64,000 nucleotides of DNA from Streptomyces iranensis. GTDB lineage: Bacteria > Actinomycetota > Actinomycetes > Streptomycetales > Streptomycetaceae. The notes beneath the pieces are model-generated. The model searched no databases. It worked only from the letters and a program-made list of their open reading frames with translations, and was not told the DNA's origin. The stretch spans positions 186,001 through 250,000 of the forward strand of contig NZ_JAGGLR010000016.1 of assembly GCF_017874715.1 (NCBI RefSeq), given 5' to 3'. Positions within the stretch are counted from its first letter, which is position 1. Every line of letters begins with the position of its first letter. Shown piece after piece: positions 26,840 to 35,683 of the stretch. Position numbers and translations under genes: made by a program.

Positions 26840-27298
26840 ATGAACACCGCACCGAACCAACCGCAGAACCAGCAGCAGAACCAGCAGCAGACGCAATCCC
26901 GTGAACCCGCCATCTGGCCCACGCTCCAGGCCCATGACGCCCTCGCCCTGATCGACTTCCTGGTCGGCACGGTCGGCTTTCTGCGCACCGCCGTCTACCA
27001 GGACGGGGACCGCGTCGCCCACGCCCAGCTCGACTGGCCCGAGGGCGGCGGCATCATGCTCGGCTCGTACGACCCGGAGACCAAGACCTGGTGCCTGGAG
27101 CCGGGCACCTTCGGGGCGTACGTCGTCACCGACCACGTCGACGCGCTGCACGAGCGCCTCACGGCGGCCGGTGTGCGGGTGCTCCGGCCCATCGCGGACC
27201 AGCCGTACGGCAGCCGTGAGTTCGCCATCGCCGACCCGGAGGGCAACAAGTGGTCCTTCGGCACCTATCGGGGCGAGCCCCGGCCCGCCACCGGCTGA
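26840..27298 (+). CDS. VOC/glyoxalase-family protein
   Basis: A 152-residue protein with a Gln/Asn-rich head (residues ~5-20) and a vicinal-oxygen-chelate fold resembling PhnB/bleomycin-resistance-like proteins (ALIDFLVGTVGFLRTAVYQD; YGSREFAIADPEGNKWSFGTY). Metal ligands typical of dioxygenases are not complete, so it may bind or sequester a compound. Paired with the AraC gene. Confidence 0.87.
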   Translation: MNTAPNQPQNQQQNQQQTQSREPAIWPTLQAHDALALIDFLVGTVGFLRTAVYQDGDRVAHAQLDWPEGGGIMLGSYDPETKTWCLEPGTFGAYVVTDHVDALHERLTAAGVRVLRPIADQPYGSREFAIADPEGNKWSFGTYRGEPRPATG

Positions 27299-27311
27299 GC
27301 GCTTTCCGTCC

Positions 27312-28589
27312 TCATTCCTCCAGGTAGTGGAAGCCCGGCCGGGGGTGCATCAGGAAGTCGTGGTGCGAGATGTTCCACGCGTACGCGCCCGCCATCGCGA
27401 AGGCCACGCGGTCGCCCACCCGTAGCTCCGCGACCGGAATTCGGCCGGCCAGGACGTCCTTCGGGGTGCACAGCTGGCCGACCAGCGTGACCGGCTCGTC
27501 CCGTACGGCCGGGCGCGTCCAGGGCCGCGCCCAGACGGTATCTGTGGGGAGCACCTGGAAGGGCTGGTCGTGCTGTTTGGTGGCGGGGGTACGGATGTGG
27601 TGGGTGCCGCCGCGCACCACCGCGAACGCCTCGCCGCCGCTGTGCTTGATGTCCAGCACCTCGGTGACGTACCAGCCGCAGTAGACGGTCAGCGCCCGGC
27701 CTGGCTCGATCCGCAGGGTGGGACCGGGATGGCGCAGGGCGAGGTCCGCCATGCCCCGGCCGTAGGCGGCCCAGTCGAAGCGGCGGTCGGGATGGGCGTA
27801 GTCCACGCCCATCCCGCCGCCGACGTTCACCTCGCTGATCCCCAGACCGTGGCGTTCGGACAGCTTCCGCGCCCAGTCGGCGATCGCGGCGGCCACGGCC
27901 ACCTGGGCGGGGGCGTCGAGGCCGCTGGCGAGGTGGGCATGGATGCCGCGCAGCCGGAGGGGGCCGCCCTCGCCGCCCGGGGAGAACTGGGAGAGGCAGC
28001 GCTCCACGGCCTCCGGGTCGAGCCCGAAGGGGCTGGGGCGGCCGCCCATGGCGAGCGCCGCGCCGTCCAGCGCCGCACCGCCCAGCGCCGCACCGCCCAG
28101 CGCCGCACCGCCCAGCGCCGCGCCGAGCGGCCCTTCGCCGTCCGCCCGCTCATCGGCCAGCGGGAGGTTGACGCGCAGGAGGACGTCCACGGTGTGGATC
28201 CCCGCGTCCTCCGCCCCCCCGGCCAGCAGCCGCAGCTCCTGCTCGCTCTCCACATGGAACCGTTCCACGCCCAGTGTCAGCGCCCGCCGCAGCTCCCCCT
28301 CGGTCTTGCCCGGCCCGCCGAAGGCCAGCGGCGCCCCGGGCACGGCCGCGCGGACATGCTCCACCTCACCGCCGGAGGCGACCTCGTAGCCGGTGACGTG
28401 GGGCGCGAGGGCCTGGAGGACGGCGGGCGCGGGGTTGGCCTTCGCGGCGTAGTACAGCTCCAGGCCCGACGGCAGCGCGTCCCGTACGGCCCGCGCGTGC
28501 GCGCGGAGCGCGGCCAGGTCGTAGACGTAGGCGGGAAGGTCGTCGCCGGTGAGCTCCGTGGCGAGGGTACGGACGGCGGGGGTGATCAA
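27312..28589 (-). CDS. Fold-III PLP decarboxylase (siderophore-type, DAP decarboxylase-like)
   Basis: A 425-residue PLP enzyme. The Schiff-base Lys is in ELYYAAKANP near residue 48, phosphate and substrate elements include EVASGGEV and VGGGMGVDY, and the C-terminus has GAYAWNISHHDF. By context it decarboxylates an amino acid (ornithine, lysine or diaminopropionate type) to supply the diamine for the siderophore. The start is TTG 28589, six bases after GGGAG, and overlaps the synthetase stop as TTGA. A run of AALGG repeats (28066-28125) is inserted mid-protein. Confidence 0.88.
   Translation of the reverse strand: MITPAVRTLATELTGDDLPAYVYDLAALRAHARAVRDALPSGLELYYAAKANPAPAVLQALAPHVTGYEVASGGEVEHVRAAVPGAPLAFGGPGKTEGELRRALTLGVERFHVESEQELRLLAGGAEDAGIHTVDVLLRVNLPLADERADGEGPLGAALGGAALGGAALGGAALDGAALAMGGRPSPFGLDPEAVERCLSQFSPGGEGGPLRLRGIHAHLASGLDAPAQVAVAAAIADWARKLSERHGLGISEVNVGGGMGVDYAHPDRRFDWAAYGRGMADLALRHPGPTLRIEPGRALTVYCGWYVTEVLDIKHSGGEAFAVVRGGTHHIRTPATKQHDQPFQVLPTDTVWARPWTRPAVRDEPVTLVGQLCTPKDVLAGRIPVAELRVGDRVAFAMAGAYAWNISHHDFLMHPRPGFHYLEE
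28066..28125. repeat. 15-bp in-frame tandem repeat in the decarboxylase
   Basis: Four to five copies of CAGCGCCGCACCGCC encode a Gly-Gly-Ala-Ala-Leu run within the decarboxylase reading frame. The copies are almost identical, so the expansion is recent. Confidence 0.9.
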
Positions 28590-30388
28590 CGGCTGCTCCC
28601 GGGGTGCATGACGTGGGCCGCCTCGGACAGCAGGGCGGACGCGAGCGGACTGGCGATACGGACATAGCCCGCGTGGCGGTCGGCCCGACGGCCCCAGCGG
28701 GTGAGGAGGTTGGCCTTCGCGGGCAGCGGCACGCCCGCCACCAGGGCGCGCAGCGCGGGCGGGTGGTCGTGGGCCGCCGAGCGCTCGCACAGCACCCGGC
28801 GGACCGCCGACCACAGCGCGGGCTCCAGACCCGGACTGCGGTCGGCGAGGGCGGCCACCATTTCGGCGATGTGGTTGACCAGCAGGCAGTACACCACCCG
28901 GTCCCAGCCGCGCTCCCGCTCGTACGTCAGTGGGCGGGCGACGGCCTCGGGAAGCGCGGCGAGCGCGGCGGTGTGGTGCTCGGGCACCAGCTTGGTGCCC
29001 TCCAGATCGCGGAACAGCACCTGGCGCGGGGTGCCGTCGGCCGGATCGACGCCGATGACGACGTTCTGGAGATGCGGTTCGAGGACCACGCCATGGTCGA
29101 AGTAGGCGGCCAGTACGGGCGGTACGAGCAGCTCCAGATACGCCTGCCACCAGGCCGAGAGCCGGTCGGGGTCGGCGTCGGGGAGGAGCCGGGAGATCTG
29201 GGCGCCGCTGGTCGGGTACTCATCGGCGACGGCCGCCGCCAGCAGCGCGGTCAGGCCGGGCCGCAGCCGGGCGGCCAGCCCTTCGCGGACGATCACCCCG
29301 AAGCCCTCGATGAGCTGACGGTCGCCGCCGTCGCCACCGTTTTCGCGGTCGCCGAGGTCCAGCGTCCGGTACGCGGGTTCGCGCAGCAGCTCACAGCCGG
29401 GGAAACGGGCGGCGAGATCGGCGGCGACCGGCTCCAGCAGCCGGGTCAGGGCGACGGCGCCGGACAGCTCGTAGTCGGCGTTCTTGCGCAGGCAGTTGGT
29501 GATCCGCACGTTCAGGCTGAACTTGAGGAAGTCCCGGCCGTCGTAGAGCGTGCGCACCGAAGCGGTCGGCGCGAACTCCGCACCGCCCGGCCCGAGGTCC
29601 AGCACCTCGCCCCGGGCGATGGCCGCCCGCAGCAGCCGGTGCTCGCGCAGCATCGCGTACTGCCAGGGGTGCGCGGGCAGCAGCCGGTAACCCTCGGGGA
29701 CGGCGCCCTGCCGGTCCAGCGCGGCGAGCGCCCCGGGCCGCGCGGACTCCTCGCGCACGTACTCCTGGCGTACGGCGAGGTGGTGCAGCGGGAAGCGCGC
29801 CCCGGCCTCGGGGGCGAACCGCGACCAGGAGTCGGCGCTGCCGGTGCGGGCCTTGGGGGTGGGGTGGAAGCGGTGGCCGAAGAGGAGGGACTGCTCGGAG
29901 GCGAGGTAGAGATCCTGGGAGCTGTCGCGGTAGAGATCCCGGGCGCTGTCGCATTCGGCGCTCCGGCCCTCTGCGGCGCTCCGGGCCTCCAGGGCCTCCA
30001 GGGCCTCCAATGCCTCCAAGGCGGCCGTCATCCCCGCGTGGCTGGAGGCGACTTGGCCCAGGAACTCGTCGTTGTGCACCCCCGTGCGCAGCTGAAGCTC
30101 CCGGTGGATCCGCTCGGCCAGCCCGCGCCAGGACACCTCGGCCCATGTGCCGTCGCGCTCCTCGCTGACCGGCCCGGTGAAGCGATGCGCCCCGATGAGG
30201 GAGGTGCGCCGCAGCCCGACGCGCAGCAGCACCCCGCAACGCGGCAGCCTCAGCCGCAGCCATCCATCGGCCACGACGGTCTGGTGCTCCGGTCCCGACA
30301 CCTCACGGAGCAGACAGTTGAGGAGGGTGTGGGCGGTGGCGTGGTCGGCGGAGGCCACGGTCGCGGCGGGCGAGGAGGTCATGGGCAT
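28586..30388 (-). CDS. IucA/IucC-family siderophore synthetase (first of two)
   Basis: A 600-residue NRPS-independent siderophore synthetase. It uses ATP to adenylate a carboxylate (often citrate) and condense it with an amine or alcohol. Family features: GHRFHPTPKARTG (ATP site), LLPAHPWQ, KFSLNVRITNCLRKN, HLQNVVIGVD and RDLEGTKLV. A LEALEALEALEA repeat lies near residues 120-132. ATG 30388 is preceded by GGAG. It follows the other synthetase by a 102-bp purine-rich gap and is coupled to the decarboxylase. Confidence 0.94.
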   Translation of the reverse strand: MPMTSSPAATVASADHATAHTLLNCLLREVSGPEHQTVVADGWLRLRLPRCGVLLRVGLRRTSLIGAHRFTGPVSEERDGTWAEVSWRGLAERIHRELQLRTGVHNDEFLGQVASSHAGMTAALEALEALEALEARSAAEGRSAECDSARDLYRDSSQDLYLASEQSLLFGHRFHPTPKARTGSADSWSRFAPEAGARFPLHHLAVRQEYVREESARPGALAALDRQGAVPEGYRLLPAHPWQYAMLREHRLLRAAIARGEVLDLGPGGAEFAPTASVRTLYDGRDFLKFSLNVRITNCLRKNADYELSGAVALTRLLEPVAADLAARFPGCELLREPAYRTLDLGDRENGGDGGDRQLIEGFGVIVREGLAARLRPGLTALLAAAVADEYPTSGAQISRLLPDADPDRLSAWWQAYLELLVPPVLAAYFDHGVVLEPHLQNVVIGVDPADGTPRQVLFRDLEGTKLVPEHHTAALAALPEAVARPLTYERERGWDRVVYCLLVNHIAEMVAALADRSPGLEPALWSAVRRVLCERSAAHDHPPALRALVAGVPLPAKANLLTRWGRRADRHAGYVRIASPLASALLSEAAHVMHPGSSR

Positions 30389-30490
30389 GGGGCGGCTCCA
30401 ACGGGTGCGGAGGAGAGGGGTGCGGAGGGAAGGGGGGGTTCGGGGGTTCGGGGGTTCGGTTCGAGGGCGGGGGCCGATCGGACGCCGCGG

Positions 30491-32338
30491 TCATCTGCCG
30501 CTTCCCCGCAGCAGATAGTTGGGCCCGGTGACGTAGTGCTTGTTGATGTCCGCGGCGCCCGAGCGCTCCTTGGTGAACAAGGTGCCGGCGGTGACCATCG
30601 CCTTGACCGGCAGCCGGTCCGCGCCCAGCACCCGTCTGCGCAGCAGCGCGGCGGCCGCGCCGGGCCGGGTGACGGCGAGCCGGTCGACGGCGTCGGTGAG
30701 CCGGTCGCGCAGCCGCCGCAGCAGGGTGTCGAGCGGGGCCCGGCCGAGCCGGGCGAGCTCGAAGAGGGGGGCGGCGGCGCAGAGGTGGACGGTGATGGTG
30801 GTGAACACGTCCGCCACCGACCCGTCGCCGGACGTCAGGATCCTGCGGTCGTCGAATCCGCACAGATCGGCGGCCGGTCCTCCGCCGATCACGGCGGCGA
30901 GGCGTACCGCGTGGACGCGGGGGCCGTCGTGGTCCTTGATGAGCAGCCGGAGCCGGGGCACCGCACCGCCGCTCTCGCTGCCGTCCTCAAAAACCAGCGA
31001 CGTGTTCTGCTGATGGGACTCCAGCGCGATGCCGTACGCGAAAAGGGTGGTGTGGAAGTCGAACAGCAGCGTGAGGTAGTCGTCCAACAGGGCGAGGACG
31101 TCCCCGCCGTAGTGGCGTTCGGCGAGCCCGTCGATGACGAGCCCGCCGTCCGGGGCGGGGGCGAGCAGCCCGGCCAGCGGCACGATGGTGGCGTTCTCCA
31201 GGCCGGGTGGGTAGCGGCGGACGAGCGTGGCGAGCAGTTCGTGTCCGGCGTGGAGGTGGGTGGTCTCGTCGGCGAGCAGCACGGTGGCGCCGAACCTCGG
31301 CTCGCGCTCGATCACGGCCTCCACGAGCCGCTGCGCCACTTCGCCGTCGATCAGCGTGCCGGGTTTGACGGACCGCCGGTTGCGCAGGCCCAGGGTGGAG
31401 GTGGTGAGGGGCAGCTTGAGGTGGACGAGGGGGTCGTCGGCGAGGTCGTCGGCGACGGCCACGGTCCGCATGGAGAGGGTGGGCCGTACGTCCAGCAGAG
31501 GGCGCTCGGCGAGCCGGGCGGCGTCTTGGAGCCCGGCCGCGCGGAGGGCGTTCTCCAGCGGGGGCCCGAGGGTGAGCGGATGCACGGGGAGGGCAAGGTG
31601 ACCCTCGCTCGGCCCTGACCCGAGGTCCCCGGGCACGGGCCACCAGCCGGGCAGCCGCGCCGGATCCCCGCACACCGCCTCGCGGGGCAGGACGAGCCAG
31701 CGCAGCGGAAAGGTGGGATGGAACTCGGGTGCGTGGGCGCGTAATTGCTCCTCGCTGAAGACGGACCGCCCCCGGCTGGTGGGATAGACCGGATGGTCGC
31801 GGAAGGCGGCCAGCGTGTCATACGCGAGGGTTCCGGCCATCCCGCGCCACCACTTCCCGTACCGCGCGCCCAACTCGGAGACGACGCGTGGCCGAACGCG
31901 GCTGTGCAGCCGCATGGCGTGGAGCGCCTGCCGACATTCGTCCACGAAGACGTCGTAGAGCTCCCGGTCCTCATCGGGCACGGCCCCCCGCAGCCGCCCG
32001 AGGACGGCATCGAGCCCGGTGAGCACGGTGAGCACGGTGGCGGCCGGTTCCCGCCCGCCGTGTGCGGGGACGCGGAGCAGCCGGGCTGGGCGGCGGGTGC
32101 GGATGTCGCATTGGAAGCCTTCGGGCTCCACCGGCAGCAGCACGCTCTCGCCCCCCTCGAACCCCTCGAACCCCTCGAAACCCTCGACCCCCTCGACCCC
32201 CTCGACCCCATCGAGCGCGATGCGCAGCCAGTCGCCGTCGGCACGCCGCACCGGGACGGCGTGGCTGCGCAGCTTGTAGGCGTCCTCCCGGAGGAGCGTG
32301 TCGAGCACCCGTCCGAGAAGCTCCTCTTCCTCTGTCAC
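30491..32338 (-). CDS. IucA/IucC-family siderophore synthetase (second of two)
   Basis: A 615-residue synthetase of the same family but clearly divergent from its neighbour (LPVHPLTLGPPLENAL, PTLSMRTVAV, LESHQQNTSLVFEDG, IKDHDGPRV), so the two likely act on different carboxylates or steps. GTG 32338 is chosen: GGGAG lies five bases upstream and the start overlaps the ATP-grasp stop as GTGA. Codon 199 is TTA (31744-31742). A GVEGVEG/GFEGFEG repeat sits near residue 50. Confidence 0.93.
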   Translation of the reverse strand: MTEEEELLGRVLDTLLREDAYKLRSHAVPVRRADGDWLRIALDGVEGVEGVEGFEGFEGFEGGESVLLPVEPEGFQCDIRTRRPARLLRVPAHGGREPAATVLTVLTGLDAVLGRLRGAVPDEDRELYDVFVDECRQALHAMRLHSRVRPRVVSELGARYGKWWRGMAGTLAYDTLAAFRDHPVYPTSRGRSVFSEEQLRAHAPEFHPTFPLRWLVLPREAVCGDPARLPGWWPVPGDLGSGPSEGHLALPVHPLTLGPPLENALRAAGLQDAARLAERPLLDVRPTLSMRTVAVADDLADDPLVHLKLPLTTSTLGLRNRRSVKPGTLIDGEVAQRLVEAVIEREPRFGATVLLADETTHLHAGHELLATLVRRYPPGLENATIVPLAGLLAPAPDGGLVIDGLAERHYGGDVLALLDDYLTLLFDFHTTLFAYGIALESHQQNTSLVFEDGSESGGAVPRLRLLIKDHDGPRVHAVRLAAVIGGGPAADLCGFDDRRILTSGDGSVADVFTTITVHLCAAAPLFELARLGRAPLDTLLRRLRDRLTDAVDRLAVTRPGAAAALLRRRVLGADRLPVKAMVTAGTLFTKERSGAADINKHYVTGPNYLLRGSGR

Positions 32339-33744
32339 ACGATCTCCCATCGGTGGGCCGCGAGGAACCGCGCCACCGCCGCGTCGATCCGCCCCTGGTC
32401 GGTGCCGGTGGCCCGGAGCACGCCGAGGAAGTCGCGGTTGGTGCGGTGGAGCGGGTGCTCCTCGCCGATCCCGCGCAGCGGCCGGTAGTCCAGCCGTACG
32501 CCGTCGCGCTCGGTCACACTGGCCGGAGGGGCGGAGGCGAGCCGCCCGGCGCGGTCGGCCGTGACGTACTCCATGCGAACCCTGCCGTCACTGCGCGCGC
32601 CGAGGTCGTCCGGCAGCGGCTCGCCCATGTGCGTACGGAGGATGTACTCGAAAAGGGGGATGCCGAGGAGTTCGGCGAGGACGAGGTCGCACTGGTCGCC
32701 TATGGCACGGTAGTTGACCTCGATGAGGCGCGCCCGGTCCCCCTGGACGACGTACTCGGTGTGGCACACGCCGAAGCCGACGCCCAGCGCGCGCAGCTGC
32801 GCCAGCACCTGATCGGTGTGCGGTTGCGGCGGCGGGGCGGGCAGCAGGTGCAGCCGTTCCTCGATGAAGTGAGGGGGCGGCGAGAGCTCGGTGCGGAAGG
32901 CGCCGAGGACGTGGAGGGTGCGGCCGTCGCCGAGGGTTTCGAGGGTGCGCAGCTCGCCGTCGAGGAACTCCTCGACGACCAGCGCCGCGCCCGGCCGCCG
33001 CGCCCGTATCTCGGCGCAGCGCCGGACGAGCTCGTCCGCGTCGGCGACGAGGACGACGTCCTCGCTGGCCACGCCCTCGCGCGGTTTGACCACACAGGGG
33101 TAGGGCGCGTCGAGCCCGGCGAGGGTGGCGGGGTCCTGTCCGGTGGCGAGTTCGGCGGACCAGACGGGGTCGGCGACGTCCGAGCCCGCGGCGGCGAGGG
33201 CGCGGCGCAGCTCGGCCTTGTTCTTGGTGCGCAGCGCGGCGCGCCAGTCCTTGCCCGGGAGGCCGAAGTACTGGGCGGCGAGGGCGGCCTGGGCCTGGAG
33301 GTGGTCGCTGTTGGTGAAGACGGCGCGGGGGCGGGTGCCGTCGGCGGCGATGCGGCTGATGACCTCGGCGAAGTCCCGTACGTCACAGGGGACGATGTCG
33401 AGGGCGGGGAAGCCGAGGGCGGGGAAGTCGAGGGCGGGGAAGTCGAGGGCAGGAAAGCCGAGGGGGGCGGGGAAGGGGTGCGCGGACCCCGCTTTCCCTT
33501 CCCGCCGACCGTAGGCGCGCTCATGGGCCTCGGGCTGGTCGGTGAGGAGGGTGACCGCCAGGCCGAGCCGGGCCGCCGCGGGGAGGAAGCCCTCGGTGAC
33601 GGAGTCGGTGGGGTTGAGGGCGAGGAGGTGGAGCCGAGGCGGCCGCGGGGCGGGGGCGGCCGGGGCGGCCGGGGCCGCCGGGGAGCCACGGAGGGCAGGG
33701 GAGGAGAACGGCCGTGACGCCGCATCGAGATCATTCTCGTTCAC
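32335..33744 (-). CDS. ATP-grasp ligase of the siderophore operon
   Basis: A 469-residue ATP-grasp enzyme: a Rossmann-like N-terminal domain, nucleotide-binding lysine in YPCVVKPREGVASEDV, hinge region VVEEFLDGEL, and metal-binding LIEVNYRAIGDQ. It should form an amide bond between a carboxylate and an amine, supplementing the two IucA/C synthetases. A FPALD repeat (33400-33460) lies in the N-terminal domain. The GTG start is only ten bases from an iron box, with no ribosome site, so the transcript is probably leaderless. First gene of the operon. Confidence 0.85.
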   Translation of the reverse strand: MNENDLDAASRPFSSPALRGSPAAPAAPAAPAPRPPRLHLLALNPTDSVTEGFLPAAARLGLAVTLLTDQPEAHERAYGRREGKAGSAHPFPAPLGFPALDFPALDFPALGFPALDIVPCDVRDFAEVISRIAADGTRPRAVFTNSDHLQAQAALAAQYFGLPGKDWRAALRTKNKAELRRALAAAGSDVADPVWSAELATGQDPATLAGLDAPYPCVVKPREGVASEDVVLVADADELVRRCAEIRARRPGAALVVEEFLDGELRTLETLGDGRTLHVLGAFRTELSPPPHFIEERLHLLPAPPPQPHTDQVLAQLRALGVGFGVCHTEYVVQGDRARLIEVNYRAIGDQCDLVLAELLGIPLFEYILRTHMGEPLPDDLGARSDGRVRMEYVTADRAGRLASAPPASVTERDGVRLDYRPLRGIGEEHPLHRTNRDFLGVLRATGTDQGRIDAAVARFLAAHRWEIV

Positions 33745-33753
33745 GGCCCGAGA

Positions 33754-33772
33754 TTAGGTTAGGCATGCCTAA
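33754..33772 (-). promoter_or_regulatory. Iron box (IdeR/DmdR-type)
   Basis: TTAGGTTAGGCATGCCTAA matches the 19-bp actinobacterial iron-repressor consensus (TTAGGTTAGGCTAACCTAA-like), with the inner palindrome TTAGGCATGCCTAA perfect. It ends nine bases before the ATP-grasp start and covers the promoter, so DmdR1/IdeR with iron should repress the operon. Confidence 0.9.
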
Positions 33773-33851
33773 GACCGCTAATTCGACGTTCCGGTCCGCC
33801 CGTTTGGCCCTGATTAGCCATCAAGATCGTCAACGCTCGGCGTCAATGGCG

Positions 33852-35486
33852 TCAACGGGGTAGCCCGATACGGCGATGGCGGACCCGGCGCGCGGCGAGC
33901 CGCTCGTCCGGGTCCTGGGCGCGGAGGGCGGCGAGTTCGGCGCCGAGGAGCTGCCCGAGGCGGCCGAGGAAGACATCGGGCGCCCCGGAGCCCTCCGCGT
34001 CCTCCCCATCCTCCCCCTCCCCATCCTCCTCGACGATGCGATCGACGATGCCCTGGGCGAGGAGGTCGGCGGAGCGCACGCCCTGGCGGGCGGCGACCTC
34101 GTACGCCCGCTCCGTGGTGCGGTGGAGGATCGCGGACGCGCCCTCGGGCGGCAGCGGCGACAGCCAGGCGTGGCGCGCCGCCACGACCCGGTCGGCGGGC
34201 AGCAGCGCGAGCGCGGCGCCACCGGCGCCCTGGCCGAGCAGCAGACAGAGGGTGGGCGCGGGCAGGGTCACCATGTCGGCGAGGCACCGCGCTATCTCCG
34301 CCGCGAGCCCGCCCTCCTCCGCCTCGCGGCTGAGCGCGGCGCCCGCGGTGTCGATGACGGTGAGCAGCGGCAGCCCGAGCTCGGCGGCGATCCGCATCCC
34401 GCGCCGCGCGGTCCGCAACCCGGCCGGCCCCAGCGCCTGCCCCTCCCCCGGCCCCTCGGCGGTCTCGCCCTTACGGGCACTGCGCCGGTTGTGCCCGAGA
34501 ACGACGCAGGGCGTCCCCCCGACCCGGGCGAGCGCGAGCAACAACCCGGGATCGTGCTCCCCGGCCCCCGTACCACTGAGCGGACTCACATCGTCGGCGG
34601 CCACCCGCAACAAATCCCGCACCCCGGGCCGCTCCACCCGCCGCGAAGCCCGTATCGACGCTTCCGCGGACGGCACGACTGCCCCCGCGTCCCCAGGTAC
34701 CCGACGCGGCGTGGCAGGTGCCCCCGCCGCCGAGGCGGGCACGGACACCGCATCGCCCGCGCAAAGCACCCTCAGCACTCGGGCCGCCACGCCCGACAGG
34801 CGGCTCAGCGGGAGGACCGCGTCGATCAGGCCGTGGTTCATCAGGTTCTCGGCGTTCTGGACGCCGGGCGGGAACTCCTCGCCGTACAGCGCCTCGTGCA
34901 CCCGTGGGCCCATGAAGCCGATGAGGGCGCCCGGCTCGGCGGCGGTGACATGGCCCAGGGAGCCCCAGGAGGCGAGGACGCCGCCGGTGGTGGGGTGGCG
35001 GAGGTGGACGAGGTACGGCAGGCCCGCGGCCTTGTGGTCCGTGATCGCCGCGGCCACCTTCACCATCTGCAGGAACGCGACCGTACCCTCCTGCATCCGG
35101 GTGCCACCCGACGCCGGCGCCGCCAGCAGCGGCAGCCGCTCCGCCGTGGCCCACTCCACGGCCCGCACCAGCCGCTCCCCCGCGGCGACCCCTATCGAAC
35201 CGGCCAGGAAGCGGAACTCGCAGGCGACCAGCGCCACCCTGCGCCCCTCGATACGGCCCTCACCGGTGATGACCGACTCGTCCAGCCCGGTGCGCTCCCG
35301 TGCCCGCTCCAGGTCGGCCCGGTACTCGGGGTCGTCCGTCGTGATCTCCACCGGTTCGTCCCAGCCGTGCCAGCTGCCGGGGTCGACGATGGCCTCGATC
35401 AGCTCACGGGCCGACGGGCGGGAGACGCGGGGGGCGCGGGAGGCGCGGGAGGCACCCGTGGCGCGGGGCGAGTTCGTACCGGTCAT
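33852..35486 (-). CDS. Fused acyl-CoA carboxyltransferase (AccD+AccA-like)
   Basis: A 544-residue carboxyltransferase with both halves in one chain. The N-terminal half has GEGRIEGRRVALVACEF, APASGGTRMQEG and TTGGVLASWGSLG. The C-terminal half has TVIDTAGAALSREAEEGG and GQGAGGAALAL. It would move a carboxyl group from biotin to an acyl-CoA, with a biotin carboxylase and BCCP encoded elsewhere. Low-complexity linkers sit at ~20 and ~260-300. ATG 35486 has AAGGG upstream. Downstream of it lies the iron-box promoter, but it is a separate transcription unit. Confidence 0.85.
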   Translation of the reverse strand: MTGTNSPRATGASRASRAPRVSRPSARELIEAIVDPGSWHGWDEPVEITTDDPEYRADLERARERTGLDESVITGEGRIEGRRVALVACEFRFLAGSIGVAAGERLVRAVEWATAERLPLLAAPASGGTRMQEGTVAFLQMVKVAAAITDHKAAGLPYLVHLRHPTTGGVLASWGSLGHVTAAEPGALIGFMGPRVHEALYGEEFPPGVQNAENLMNHGLIDAVLPLSRLSGVAARVLRVLCAGDAVSVPASAAGAPATPRRVPGDAGAVVPSAEASIRASRRVERPGVRDLLRVAADDVSPLSGTGAGEHDPGLLLALARVGGTPCVVLGHNRRSARKGETAEGPGEGQALGPAGLRTARRGMRIAAELGLPLLTVIDTAGAALSREAEEGGLAAEIARCLADMVTLPAPTLCLLLGQGAGGAALALLPADRVVAARHAWLSPLPPEGASAILHRTTERAYEVAARQGVRSADLLAQGIVDRIVEEDGEGEDGEDAEGSGAPDVFLGRLGQLLGAELAALRAQDPDERLAARRVRHRRIGLPR

Positions 35487-35683
35487 ATGTGTCACCCTTC
35501 CACGCCACCGCCCCCTCGCAACCATCGGCGATCACCTCAGGTGGATCACCTCGGGTACCCCCGCGACCCGCCCAGTCTCAGCTGCGCCTGAGCTGCTCCT
35601 TAACGGCGCCATAAGACCGGCGGGGAGGCCCGTGGGCGGGGCTAGCGTGCTGCGCGTCACCCCCCACCGAAGGAGTCCCGACG

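Noticed and set aside
27312..28589. Decarboxylase considered as lysine-biosynthetic LysA
   Set aside because: It is coupled to siderophore synthetases behind an iron box, and the sequence lacks close LysA features; siderophore role is more likely.
28604..31618. 1004-codon open frame on the plus strand
   Set aside because: Antisense shadow of the two IucA/IucC genes; low-complexity Arg/Gly/Val-rich translation without domains, explained by high GC in third positions.
33852..35486. Carboxyltransferase considered part of the siderophore operon
   Set aside because: The iron-box promoter and a separate start lie between it and the ATP-grasp gene, and its chemistry is unrelated.
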